Shown: positions 1 to 10,836 of the stretch, in pieces
How positions within the stretch are numbered: position 1 is the stretch's first letter
How the letters are laid out: every line of letters begins with the position of its first letter
From: Xanthoparmelia taractica
Taxonomy: Eukaryota > Ascomycota > Lecanoromycetes > Lecanorales > Parmeliaceae
DNA length: 64,000 nt
Assembly (NCBI GenBank): GCA_033085395.1
Contig: JANQBS010000018.1
Coordinates: forward strand, 124,001 to 188,000
Direction of reading: 5' to 3'
Program-made: the position numbers and the translations under genes
The notes under the pieces: generated by a model
What the model was told of the DNA's origin: nothing
Seen by the model: only the letters and a program-made list of their open reading frames with translations
The model's database searches: none

Positions 1-3000
1 GTTTCGTGTTGAGCGTCTTGGGGAAAGGCAAGGTGGGAGTCTGATCCTTCATATGATGGACGTTCGGAAAAGGCTTCAACCTCTTCGCTTTCAGAGGAAG
101 AGTCGAAGTCGTCCATATGCATGCGGTGCTTGGCCTTCCTGACTTTTTCTGGTTTGGGCTCTGCGGGAGAGGATTTAAGTACATCTTTGATGGGTGAAAA
201 CATTCCGCGTCTGGCGTCCTTTGGTGATTCCTGTCGCATTGGTTCTTCGTCTCGGACGGGTGAGAACATTCCACGCCTATGATCTTTTGTTGGCCCTGAT
301 TGGATTGGTTCCTCGTTCCTGGCAGGCGGAAGAATCCCACGCGACGCATCTCTTGGTGAACCCAACCGCGTCGGTTCTTCGTCCCTGCTGGGCAAAACCA
401 TCCCTCGTCTCACATCTCTAGGTGACTGCGAATGCACAGATCCTTCGCGTGCAATTACTGGAGGGTTGAAATTCAAAGTCGGCTCCCTGTCCTCTGGTAT
501 CAGGTCTGGCTCTGTCTGGACCATACGCATAGATCCATTCTGCTCAGAAAGAGCAGGTGGCGCCCGATTTGGTTCGGAAGCGAAAGCGCTCTGCTGTTCG
601 GGGATAAAGATATCCTGCTGTTCAGGAACAAAGGTGTTCTGCTGTTCTGTGATAGTCGATTTCTGGTTGAATGCTTCTCTTTGGGAGTACGATGATATAG
701 GAGACAGTTTCGCGGGTGGAGTCTTCTGTAACTTGCCGGTTTGCCTTACTTGTGGTGAAGTAGCTTTGGCAGTTTGAGGGTCCTGGGTCAATGATTCCAT
801 CGAGTCTTTTGGCTGTGGCGACAGCCTCGACGGCGGTGACAATGCCTGCCTTGCCAGCTCGCTTGACGATTTCTTACTATCTTCAAGTTCCTTATCGTCG
901 CCTTTGCTCCTTTTGTCCTTTCGTTTGAACATGCCACCCAGCATGCCCCTTTTCTCTTTTCGCTTCTTCTCTTCCTTGCCTTTCTCGGGAGGGGCGTCTC
1001 TCTCAAGAGAATCTAGACTTGCCTTGGTCTTCAGCTGATTGAGATAACATCAGTGACATCCTTGTTATCGTAACGGCAAGAACTTACGTCTTTAGCTTCC
1101 GTTGATCTCAAGACGGATCCATTCGAATCATCCCGTAAAAGGCTGGGGGTCAGATTGATCTTCCGGGTTTCCACCCCGTCGTCTTTGAAGAAAGAGTCAG
1201 TATTGCGCACAGTTCCTTTCCTTGACGTGGCGGCAGTAGCATTATCTGCAGTGGTCAGCCAGAAGTAACGCCAAGATTCCGGTTGGCTATATCACCTCCT
1301 TCGACCATCTCGTCACTCAATCCAATCGCATCTAGGGCATTTCCTTGATCAATTCCACCACTGCGAAGACTTTGCACTACTAGTGCATCTCCATTCTGCC
1401 GGACATCTCGAGCTTGGCCTCTAGATTTTTGTGGCTCGAGTACCACGCCTTCATCGACTTGGTTTGACTGATCATGGCTCTGAGTAGCGGTGCCATCCTG
1501 TTCTTGGGCCCCATACTCTCCATTGCCCTCCTCTTCGTCAGAGGAATATTCGACATCAGATGGCTCGACGTATGACGGTGCTGCGAATTGGACCGTCTTT
1601 GCATTGCGCCTTTTCATAGCCTTTTTAAGAGGATTCAGAGGATTTCCAGTCCTTTTATCTTCCTCATCGCCAAGCATGGTTGAAGCTAGCTGAAAAGGCG
1701 ATATAGTCAACGAAAGTACCACTCTGGGTTTCAAATTTAGTCTTACATCAAGATTCCTGTGCTTGTTGAGCCTCGCCAGACGCTCCAAAGGTGTTTCGAT
1801 GTGCTCCGCGGGCAAATAGCCTAGATAAGCTTAGTTTCAATCACTTGTAAGATCAAACGAGGCTTACCAATGCTGCTGTCCTTGACGACCCGTACTAGCC
1901 ACCAGTAGCTGTTGCTATCATCGAGCAGCACCATGGTGTCACCTTTCGTTGCGTTCGCTTGGCCTTCGACAGTTGCGATAAATGTATGTAGCGCGTACAC
2001 GAACTCGAAATCGATGTCCTCTGTCTCTCGTAAGCACTCTCCACCCCATCCTGAGTCGATAAAGCGAGGATCATCGAGAAAGGAAAAATCTTCGGTATCA
2101 TCATCTTTTGTATCCGGTATCTTATCGTCCCAAGAGGCGGCAGATGCTGGCGAGGAAGAACGAGTCGAGGCAATCGAATCAGTTGGGGAAGGCGACAACG
2201 GCGCATCATCAAAGCTATTGTCCAGAAGAGGATCGTCCGCCGGAAGCAGAAGGTGTGCAAAATCGTTAGGGTTGAAGTCCGCTTCGTAGGGGTCTTCCAT
2301 GCCCTCGAAATCCTCTTGAAACTGGCTGTCCCGCTGCTTGCTTACCAGAGGGCTTAGGTCATCACGGCTCTCGGCATCCAGTTCGCCCACGGCAAGAAGC
2401 GTTCCTCGATCCTCGGTATACCCACCTTTCTGATGATGATCCTTGGACGGAGTTTTATTCTGCTCACTTCGCGGGAACGAAAGAGGGAAATGGATAGGTG
2501 TCTCAAAAAAGGGGGAAGAAGAGAATTCGTCCAATGGGGGTTTTGGCGATGGTGCATTCTCTGCGGGTAAAGAATGCGAAGCAAAGGAAACGGGTCTATT
2601 GGGCCACGGTAACGGTAAATGATACCCACCATCGTCGCCAATTGACGGAGAGCTGGAGATTTTGTCCATCAAATCATCATCCATGCCCTCGTCCCCATCT
2701 CCGTCCCCTCCGTCCTCATCCGCTGCCCCATTTGCTCCCGCATTACGCAGCAGGTTGTTTGAGTCTTGGCCGATGCCGTCAGTGCTACCGTAACCATCAC
2801 CATCTTCATGTAGCAGCTGCAGCTCTTTACCGGAAAGATCCTGCGAAGCTCGAGGACTGCGACCGTGCTGTTCCGACAATTCTTGCTCCACTTGTTTGAG
2901 CGCATCTGCTTGATGGGGAGCTGGAGGCCCTTCGCCTAGTGCGCCAGGGCGGGCTGGTTGCCGTGTATGATCTTTCGCAGAAGGAGCACTCTGATTTTGG

Positions 3001-3020
3001 AGATCGATCGTGTCTGCCAT
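1..3020 (-). CDS. tea4: Tea4/Bud14-family SH3 cell-polarity protein (3' end beyond window)
   Basis: The product is the cell-end marker that, in the Tea4/Bud14 family, links microtubule-delivered Tea1 to formin and PP1 phosphatase. Proposed exons run 3020-1868, 1820-1747, 1689-1296, 1245-1088 and 1034 to the left edge; all phases agree. A long acidic disordered region fills residues 1-335. An SH3 domain follows at about 338-400 (start FVYALHTF, the WW pair in YWWLV, end YLPAEHIETP) and is split by intron 1. Just after it, KTVQF fits the RVxF PP1-docking consensus, as expected for Tea4. A basic KEEKKRKEKRGMLGGMFKRK block opens exon 5, and two tandem-repeat zones lie in the C-terminal part. The 57-nt intron 2 is in frame without a stop, so a longer isoform could be made. 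The start at 3020 is the first ATG of a long open frame. Family assignment is strong; the C-terminus is not visible. Confidence 0.88.
179..425 (-). repeat. 22-residue (66-nt) tandem repeat inside tea4
   Basis: On the minus strand this part of tea4 exon 5 contains three full 22-residue units and a 16-residue fourth. The shared frame is S-P-[RK]-D-x-x-R-G-[MI]-x-x-P-x-[RK]-[DN]-E-E-P. Units differ at the nucleotide level, so the repeat is not a very recent expansion or an assembly stutter. Confidence 0.85.
576..647 (-). repeat. 8-residue EQQ tandem repeat inside tea4
   Basis: Three consecutive 24-nt units on the minus strand encode EQQNTFVP, EQQDIFIP and EQQSAFAS. They lie in the predicted disordered C-terminal region, upstream of the 22-residue repeat in the protein. 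Confidence 0.75.
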
Positions 3021-3846
3021 TGCTCAAATCAGTGACTCTCTCCTTTCAGTCACTCAACGCCGCCACTGGCACTGTGTATGTAACCGTCCCAATCCCAAGG
3101 GTTCTTCTCACCGGCTCTGATAATGTTAGGTCGTGTCATTGTTCCCCCTGTGTCACCTCTGCGCTCTAGCGCTAGCTTGTTGTCGGACAAAGAGATGACT
3201 TGTTGGCAATTCCTTCAACATTCGGAGAGAATGTAACGCAATATCTTGTAGGCACTGCAAATTAAGCCGTCGAGCTGTCATGCGCGATTCGAAAGATGCT
3301 GGCACTGTTCGGAAGGGGCTGGTGGGGGCTTCTTGCGCAGCAAGACTTGGCAGCGAATTGCGTATTCTATTGCGAGTCGTCCAAGTTCCATAGAATGAGC
3401 GCCTGCAACCTCTGATCAGACATGGAAGCGCCCAGCGTTCATGAGAATAATATTGTCGCCGTCGTCGCCTGCAATATTCAAGAAAATTACTATGGTAAAC
3501 TTGCACGGGGTTTCAGGAACCTTGATTGTTTCATCTGCCGATTAGCGAAAGCTTGGCATTGGATACGCCAGAACAACGTAGTGGAAAAGGGGCTACAAGG
3601 GGGAATTCGCATAGGTACTGTAGTCCCAAAGACTACATGGCATCGGTCAAGCTTTATCATATTTAATATGGCGATATATATACATTGTCATGTCGACCAT
3701 GACAGCTGCAATTTGACCACAATCCATACGTAACAGCAAATTTTAGGGTATCTTGGAAGGACTATGACCCTCCAGAAACCGAACGCCTGACATACCGAAC
3801 CGTGTATGCTTCCTGTAACAGGGATCTGATCCGTTTCCGCAGCAAG
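3021..3846. other. Intergenic region between GT90 gene and tea4
   Basis: This is the 3' flank of the GT90 gene and the promoter side of tea4, both minus-strand. Several short open frames overlap here but none has family features or splice-consistent extensions. I see no clear signal. Confidence 0.5.
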
Positions 3847-5884
3847 TCAACCATGTGGGCCTTGGTCGAGCGGTGAGACACCATCGTACTTGTCCAGCTC
3901 GCTACCGTCTCCTGAATAGCCAATGCGATCTCGGTTATCGTCAATGATCCGGCCATACTCTAGAAGTAGCCTGAACATGTATATCTGTATCTCATCAGCT
4001 TTGCTTCTGGCAATGCTAGGGAGAACCATCTCTTACCTCGATATCATCTCTCCGCAAGACCTTCTTGGCCCATTCTCGTCCCTGATCTGCTATTCTCTTC
4101 CCTTCAGTGTCGTGTCTAGCCACATAAGCCTTACCATCTGCATCGTCACTCCCTAATGTTCGCTGATCAGGAGGCGTGCCGACACCAAGAAAATACGTGA
4201 GTAACGTGTAGACATCATCATATCGGTTGTCCATTGGAACAAAATGACGCCATGCGAACAATCGCGAATCGTGCCATTCGCGGAAGATTGTTGCTTTGAA
4301 GGGGAGAGATTTGCTCTCCAGAAATGCAATCCATCGGCCGGAGAAAGAGTGGCCGTCAACATCAACTAGAATTTTGTTTTCAAACTGCTCTGCCATGGGT
4401 ACCATAGGCCTTAATGTCCAGACGTTTTCATAAAAGCTGCAATCCGGAATACAGCCCCAGGTCTCCGTAAAGCCGACATCGGTGTGATTTTCAGCAAAGT
4501 GCGAAGGATGAAATTCTCTGTAATTTTCAAATTCGCCTTTCTTTTCCGGTTGCTCGGTCAGGATACGGACCTCCTTGCCTAGCATTTCCGTACTATTCAT
4601 TTGCATTACAAGACGTTGGCGATGCATTCGATGCCAATTATCCGCAAGCTGCGTTCCACCAGACGTAACGCCTCGCCAGATCATTACATCTTTTTTGTCT
4701 TCCCAATTCAAATCCGATTTATCATCATAGTCGTACCTCTTATCGTGCTTGTAGTACATATTCGCTGGGAAGAGAATGTCGCTGTTGACATTGACCTTAC
4801 ATTCGCCGAAGATAGGTACAAGTCGCTTCGTGGCGAGTAAGGAGGAGCTTGAATAGAGAAGGCCGTGTTTGTCCTGGATCTGTGGACCCACAGTACATAG
4901 ATCAGACGTCTTGTTGAAATTGGTGATAAGGCCTCCGAGACGGTCTTTGTACGTGAGCTCAGCTTCTTGGGCACTGACATTGTCACGACGTGCAGGAGAT
5001 TCTGGTGGGCAGGCAGTACTGACGACTTCCATATACTGCTTACCGGCGTGGGAATACCATTGCGGGTCTTCCAAGGGCTCACCATTATCTTCGTTTGTCG
5101 TATCTAGAAAACCTTCCATGGTGGTACTGAACTCATCGATGGTCTCAGGCGGCGTGCGACGTGTTTCTTGTTCCTTCTTGAGCAGGTCTTGCATGACTTC
5201 CCAGGGTACCACGACCCGCGGTTGGTCCAATCTGTTGATAGCAATATCCATATCTGGAAGGTACTTGATAAATTTGTTGATGAGCGTTATCAACGTCTCT
5301 GACCTCCACGATCCGTTGCTTTCTTTAACGACCTTGTGATCACGAATATGTATGCATGCAACTCCATTATCCGAATTCCTCCACATATTGGCTGCTAGAT
5401 TTCGTATGACCTTTGGCTCAATAGCCCAGAATGGGCGTAAGTCACCCATGACTTGTTCGAAGTCGTCGATATTATGGACATTTCTTTTCCTAGCGTACTT
5501 ATACCAGTCTTTGAAGCCTGGCGGAGGGTGTCGCCCGTGCCTCCTTCTATATGTCTTGACAGTCTGCTTAAACGACGTAGACCTGCCATCCTCGTACTTG
5601 CGCCAATTCTTGTCGGCTTCTTGCATCAGCAGAGAGATGGGATGCGCGTCAACGGGCTCCAGTGGACTGTCCGGTTCTTCGCCTGCGTGCCATGGTTTCT
5701 TTGGTCTCCCAGGTATTCGTATGTTGCCCAACTGATCCCTGATATCGCCCAACTGATCCTTGATGGAGTCGCTTGAAAGACCAGAAAATACGACGATGTT
5801 GGATATTAGAGCTAATAATGCAAATGCCGCGAAGGTATAGAACAGTCGCCGCTTGACTGAGAGAGACACCATCCTCACAGTCAT
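3847..5884 (-). CDS. GT90/CAP10-like glycosyltransferase, type II membrane protein
   Basis: Two exons, 5884-4037 and 3990-3847, give 663 aa. A short cytosolic N-terminus is followed by one membrane anchor at about residues 13-35, as in Golgi type II glycosyltransferases. The lumenal part carries the CAP10/GT90 domain (CAZy family of Cryptococcus Cxt1 xylosyltransferase), with a conserved block around IWRGVTSGG and, later, VDGHSFSGRW followed by FREWHDSRL. The second exon supplies the family's usual C-terminus (IQIYMFRLLLEYGRIIDDNRD); the 46-nt intron was placed by restoring this motif. The donor sugar and acceptor cannot be read from sequence, so xylosyl transfer to mannan or glycolipid is only an inference. 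The gene is divergent from the uL15m gene, with 282 bp between starts. Confidence 0.85.
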
Positions 5885-6166
5885 CTGATGCCAAGCCTCC
5901 GGCGCATTGGAGGCAGCTCAGGCGAAAGGTTCGCTGAGCATCTACATGCCACCGTTATAGCCATGTCGAGCTTCCAGAGTCCATCGTAAGAGGAGAAAAG
6001 ACTGCTTATTGACTGCTTCGAGCACAAGAGATTGGATGGCACTCTGAGCCAAAATCTCGCGAAGCCGCAGTTCTGCCGAGTTGAGGCCTCTGATCCCTAC
6101 CCCCTCGACCATCATTGACGGAGTACATCCACAAGCATTGACCAACCATCGCGTCGGATCGTCACA

Positions 6167-7103
6167 ATGCCACTCACACTGCTCAAACCTTTCCGACTCT
6201 CTCATCCGATCTTTCGCCCAGCTACAGAGATCTTACCGTGCCTTGTACCCTTACTCGGCTCTCAACATCGTTGTGCTCATATTCTTGCAAGCTTAGCAGA
6301 CAACCCAAGTGCACTCCATAAGAGGATTAGAAGAGGGCGTGGTGGGTCTTCGGGCAAAGGCAAGACCTCAGGAAGAGGCCACAAAGGTCAAAAGCAGCAT
6401 GGCAAGGTACCCCGAGGCTTCAATGGAGGGCAGACGAAAGACGAGGTCGTCCATGGCAAAAGGGGAGATCATAAATTCAGCAAGTGAGTTAACCGAACCT
6501 TCCTTAATGCTCAATCCGCTGACATCATTGAACTACTTCAGCTTCTCCGTGGACATGAAGCCCCTCAACCTTTATAAAGTGCAAGATTGGGTAGACCAAG
6601 GCCGTCTCGACCCATCGAAGCCCATTACAATCAAAGAACTCCAGCGATCTCGCTGCGTTACGAACGTAAAAGATGGTGTTAAATTACTTGCCAAAGGCTC
6701 GGAGGAGCTGAAAGCTCCATTACATATCGTCATATCACGAGCCTCCGCAAAAGCAATAGCCACCATCGAGGCTGCTGGTGGTTCCGTGACGACTCGTTAT
6801 TATACGCCCTTTGCGATGCGCAGAATAATGCAAGGGAAGATGGACCCGATCAATTCGCTCCAATCGCAGATCAAAATTGGTGAAGAGATGCAGCAAAAAT
6901 CTTTCTATAATCGACTGCCGGATCCTACGAGCAGGAAGGATATCGAGTACTACCGGGATCCCGCGCATAGGGGATATCTAAGCCATCTAGTGCCAGAAGG
7001 ACACGGGCCTAGTCTTTTTTTCAAGACACCAGGGACTGGGAAGATGGCTGTACGAAAGACCTCGAAGTCAAGGGCGGTGGCTGGAGACAATAGGATTTGG
7101 TAA
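6167..7103 (+). CDS. MRPL10: Mitochondrial large-subunit ribosomal protein uL15m
   Basis: Exons 6167-6483 and 6542-7103 encode 292 aa. The N-terminus is basic and hydroxylated, suitable as a mitochondrial targeting peptide. It is followed by the L15 Gly/Arg-rich RNA-binding segment (RRGRGGSSGKGKTSGRGHKG) and, across the 58-nt intron, by the uL15 core. The long C-terminal extension after the L15 fold (DPTSRKDIEYYRDPAHRGYL) is typical of fungal mitochondrial L15, called Mrpl10 in yeast. It should act in the matrix as a component of the 54S subunit. The start is the first ATG in a leader-like context. Confidence 0.93.
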
Positions 7104-7510
7104 AGAGTATCTATGGTTGAGTCTGAGGGTTTGCGCTGTACATACTAAACCACTTCAATGGCATCTTATGCCGCAGTCTATACAAGGGGTAACACTTGGC
7201 CCATTCGCTACCGGAGCATTAAGAATCGCCAACAAGCGGCCTATGCTCACTTTGATAGATCGTGATGTGTCCAAATCCAGAGCCCTTATGCCTCTCCGGA
7301 TCATGAGTACGGCAGCGATGTTGTGAGTCCAGCCGCGATGAACCGTACTATGCCACCCTGATGCTGGTGCCATCCGTTCCATTCATATCATTTTCTATAA
7401 GCGACAACTGCGGAGAGATTCTGCACCAAATTCGGAGTCAGCATTCCTCTTAAGCCAATTGTCACGATTAAGGAACAGATCTTAGGGGCAAGGTCTCTCT
7501 TGCTCCCGCA
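7104..7510. other. Intergenic region, convergent gene ends
   Basis: This lies between the 3' ends of the uL15m gene and the minus-strand secreted-protein gene. A 75-codon minus-strand frame (7155-7382) is present but has no recognizable features. Nothing else is seen. Confidence 0.45.
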
Positions 7511-8243
7511 TCATGGTAGCATCACTCGGAAATGCACGAACCTAGGGTCGTTCTCGTACTGGTTCAACTTGAACTCAAACTTTGCACCGCTAGCCCACAT
7601 GAAGATTACCAGGACTGGATTTGTGGATGTGCCTGCCGGGATAAACGGTCAGCGCTCGAGATGCGCCGTGAACAAAAGAGCGGCGATCTCCAGCCTTCAT
7701 TAACAAGCGGGAGAATACGTACTCGATCTTACGAAGACCTCCCCACCGGCTGGTTTCTGTTCCAAACAATCATGCATGAGCAATGTTCCATACGACTTTA
7801 TGACTCCCCAGCTACTAATTTCCAGTGGAATGACCATACGAGTCAGAGGATTCGTGTATGGCATGACGGCGAAGTTGCATGTATCTGCGGCGAAATGTTA
7901 TCACCACGTACCTGGAGTCACGAGCAATTGCAGTATAGGAAATGGGCATACTCATTGCGTAGAACTTCGGCAGCTGCACGATAGGTTGCTCAAATACGTT
8001 GGCGACCCCAGGCCAAGTGTTCTCAGACTCCGCCCGCAATTGCTCCTCGTCAAAGAAACGTGTTTGGAGATTTTGCGGGCTGGTAATCTTTTCGAAGAGA
8101 TTCATGCAATCACCCTTATCTGGTCTGCCATAAATTGACGCGTCACAACTTGCAACTTGAGAAACTGCAGTACAAGGACACAGCAAGAAGAAGAACATAA
8201 AACCGAAAACAAATAGTGGTGAAAGCCCATGATTGTGGATCAT
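7511..8243 (-). CDS. Small secreted cysteine protein A (paralogue of neighbour at 8537)
   Basis: Three exons (8243-7952, 7884-7723, 7632-7511) encode 191 aa. An N-terminal hydrophobic segment (about residues 8-30) ends near a plausible signal-peptidase site before the first cysteine motif CDASIYGRPDKGDC. Further family landmarks are VQLPKF at the end of exon 1, TCNFAVMPY opening exon 2, a Cys in MHDCLE, and a C-terminal hydrophobic strand VLVIFMWA. I remember this CDxxxYGRP...C layout from uncharacterised secreted proteins of ascomycetes; no function is known to me. The exon count and both intron phases match the divergent neighbour, so the two are tandem-inverted paralogues. The start is the ATG at 8243; the frame runs further 5' only through a non-ATG codon. 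Effector function would be a guess. Confidence 0.8.
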
Positions 8244-8536
8244 ACTGATGAACAAAAACAGTCTGCAATCCCCGATGCCTTACGATACGGGGAACCATCA
8301 CCAGTATCTTGCTTTTCAGGATGAACGATCCCGCAGACTCCTACAACATAAGCGCAACTTTTCCGACGGATGCGATTCTCTTATGGCGGATAATAACGAG
8401 GTTTGAGGAGTAGCCGCTCGTCTCTTACGAAATGCAGCTACAAGCGACTCTGAGATCATTTCTAGAGCTGGAGGAATTCTAAAGCTTCTCTTGTACAACT
8501 TCCCTTGCATTCGGTATCCACTACCATGCTCAGGCC
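8244..8536. promoter_or_regulatory. Shared divergent promoter of the secreted-protein pair
   Basis: 293 bp separate the two start codons of the head-to-head paralogues. It must hold both promoters, so co-regulation is likely. I do not see a convincing palindrome or repeated operator-like motif in it. Confidence 0.55.
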
Positions 8537-9281
8537 ATGAAGTTCAGGACATCCTCAATCCTAGCTCTGCTTGCCTTCAATCAAGTTGTTTTTAGCCAAT
8601 GGAAATGCGACTCTCGCATGTACGGCCGACCACAGCTGGACCACTGCGCGGGCGCCTTAACATCGATGCCAGATGCAACCGCAGAGAGACCAACTCCAAG
8701 GTTAGCGGCCTTTCGTAAGTTCGTCGAACCTCAGTATCTCGAGCCACCTTTTGCTCGATGCCTGAGCGAACATGATGAGCCAATGGAGCAGCTGCCTAAG
8801 TTCTGGAGATACAGTCAGTGGGAAGGTTTCACGTTATGTTACAACTACTACCGCTGACGAGAGGACATTGTGTAGAGTCTTGCCGATTCGTGTTGGCACC
8901 CCTCGCTACTTCTTCGGGTAAGATCATCGATCCAGAGCCTGTGTCGACGTGGTCATACGTTTTGGACAACGCTCACACGCTGTCCACACGTTGTCTGGCT
9001 AGGAAGTTAGGCGGTGGTGTCATCTTCATTGCAGGTCTGCTGGCCTGCCCACATCAACTGCGTTGGACTGGCTGATACTCTATATAGATCCTACTGGTTT
9101 CGGAGCAATGGCTTTGTACATCTACGCGGTGGGAGCGCCTTTCGAGGCTATCCTGAACAATTACATGATCACATCACAGCCGCTTCATCCTCCCAACTTA
9201 AGTTCTGCGTCCAATAGCATCTTGATGGGGGTTACCACGAATGGTAGCTTGGAGGCGGCTTGGGCCGTGCCTAATACATAA
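8537..9281 (+). CDS. Small secreted cysteine protein B (paralogue of gene at 7511)
   Basis: Exons 8537-8813, 8876-9034 and 9088-9281 encode 209 aa. A clear signal peptide (KFRTSSILALLAFNQVVFSQ) precedes CDSRMYGRPQLDHC. The same landmarks as in the neighbouring gene follow in order: EQLPKFW at the end of exon 1, SCRFVLAPL opening exon 2, a Cys in TRCLAR, GGGVIFI at the end of exon 2, and ALYIYAVGAPFE in exon 3. Both introns fall at equivalent sites and phases (1 and 1). The second intron uses a weak GTCTGC donor; it is supported by phase and by alignment with the paralogue. The C-terminus is longer than in A by a Ser/Asn-rich tail. Secretion is well supported; the role is unknown. Confidence 0.8.
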
Positions 9282-9520
9282 AATCGTGGGCTGCTTCGAA
9301 GACCTGCGAACACTGTCGTCCTTGGATACGCCATCATGGCTTGGCCTTTCCTCGTGACCAAAGTGTCAGTTCATACTTTGTGCTGGCTTAGATGGTCGTC
9401 ATCATGGTCTTCTTCTCGTTCTGTGCGACAGACGTTGCAAGATACCAAAGCATCATTACTGCACTCACATAGGCTCAAAGCCATCCTTCGTATCTATCGA
9501 AGACTTGCTGTTTTGTAACC
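9282..9520. other. Short intergenic region, convergent ends
   Basis: Between secreted protein B and the small minus-strand frame at 9521. One weak plus-strand open frame, no support. Confidence 0.4.
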
Positions 9521-9778
9521 TTACCATTTCAAAGCCTCCCAGCCTTCATTAACCTCATAATTGAAGGTGAATTTGCCCAGAGGGATGTGTGAAAGATCTT
9601 GGCCGTCACTGCTGACACTTCTGGTGAGTAGGACCTCATACTGGTCATATTTCTTTGATACTGTGCAGCCAATATCGGAGGCAAATGTCAATGTTAGAGA
9701 TTTTAGTGCTTTCATTGCAGCGATTGTCGCTGCAGTGATTTCGTCCAGCCCTGGACCGTTCTCGATTTGATTCGACAT
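9521..9778 (-). CDS. Hypothetical 85-aa protein
   Basis: A single ATG-started frame of 85 codons. The composition looks protein-like, with alternating hydrophobic segments (KSLTLTFASDIGCTV, then PLGKFTFNYEVNEGWEALKW) and no low-complexity sequence. There is no signal peptide and no domain I recognise. It could be the last exon of a spliced gene, since sequence upstream of the ATG is not obviously promoter-like. Confidence that it is expressed is low. Confidence 0.35.
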   Translation of the reverse strand: MSNQIENGPGLDEITAATIAAMKALKSLTLTFASDIGCTVSKKYDQYEVLLTRSVSSDGQDLSHIPLGKFTFNYEVNEGWEALKW

Positions 9779-10289
9779 ACCTCATTGGTTCATACTTTCA
9801 ATCACACATCCAGGCTCTACGATATCACTCTTCTATGGCATCCCGGACTTCATTTTTGTTGAAACAGAGTCCAGGATAACAAAGTAATATGGACAACAGC
9901 CTTGAGCTTAGGCCCTGCCAAGGTCCCCAACACCCAGAATGCCGGACGTGGGTGAAAAATGGTATGTTGCATTTCTACGGGTGCTTTCCAAAACTAACGG
10001 CCGGGTACCCAGGGCGAAGAAATGTAGTTAAGAGAAGATGTACTAGATTTCTACTTCAGTGAAGCTTCTACATGGCCATATGAAGGAATCAACTATGCAT
10101 GGTCATACCCTGAGCGAGTGTCGAGTATTTGACGCCCATGGTCATCGATTCACTCAAAACTTGCAAGGCTCGTCTGATCGTCTCTGCTGCATCCCCTTAA
10201 ATTGGAGCTCAATATCACATACTCTTATCATGACCATCCCCATACGTGACAGTCGTTGCTTTATTGCGCCATCCACGCCAAAAGAACCA
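9779..10289. other. Intergenic region
   Basis: 511 bp between two minus-strand small frames. Overlapping short frames on the plus strand are shadows. I see no structured feature. Confidence 0.4.
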
Positions 10290-10781
10290 TCAAATCATTC
10301 CGCATGCACACTTGTAAGCACAGTCTTGCACCTCGTGTGCAAACAGTCTTCTCTTCGTCCAACAGTCTTGCATATCCCGCGCAAAGGACAGCTTCTTTCC
10401 CCAGCTTTCCACGCTCTCGCATTTCAGAAGCAAGATCTTCGACCAGTATGGGAAGAGAGACCACGAGTCCATGACACAGGTTGTCTCCGTCTCCACAGTT
10501 GACTTTTCCTCCAGACCAGGTCCTTCGCTCGTTCTCAAAGGCGGTGAGGGCAGAGGTCTGTTCTTGTAGGGAGGAACTTCGGGGGCATATTTGGACAGCG
10601 GCCTGTTGTTGCGTCTGCTGGTCTTTGATGAAGGTAGTTGGGGCAAGGATCGGCTACGGTATGTTTCCAATTCATGGGGAAGATGAGGGAGGGGTTTGTA
10701 CCGGTAATAGTCAATCATGGGCTCGGACAGTGCCTGGCGATGTGAAGCTTGGGCCGTTGGTTGGGGATAGGTGCAGCCCAT
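10290..10781 (-). CDS. Hypothetical proline-rich 163-aa protein
   Basis: The frame begins MGCTYPQ and carries several PxxP-type segments (YKPLPHLPHEL, SRSLPQLPSS, YKNRPLPSPPLR), which resemble SH3-binding peptides, followed by a basic, Cys-containing C-terminus. A TATAAAA box lies 49 nt upstream of the ATG and a pyrimidine-rich stretch lies farther upstream, both unusual for a chance frame. No domain is recognisable and no intron is required. The tail could be wrong if a small intron is present. Confidence 0.5.
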   Translation of the reverse strand: MGCTYPQPTAQASHRQALSEPMIDYYRYKPLPHLPHELETYRSRSLPQLPSSKTSRRNNRPLSKYAPEVPPYKNRPLPSPPLRTSEGPGLEEKSTVETETTCVMDSWSLFPYWSKILLLKCESVESWGKKLSFARDMQDCWTKRRLFAHEVQDCAYKCACGMI

Positions 10782-10829
10782 GGTTGGAAGTTGCTAGTCT
10801 TGGCGGTTTGGGGACACAGATTTGCGCTG

Positions 10830-10836
10830 TTTTATA
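10830..10836 (-). promoter_or_regulatory. TATA box
   Basis: TATAAAA on the minus strand, 49 nt before the ATG of the proline-rich frame at 10781. Distance and match fit a fungal core promoter. Confidence 0.5.
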
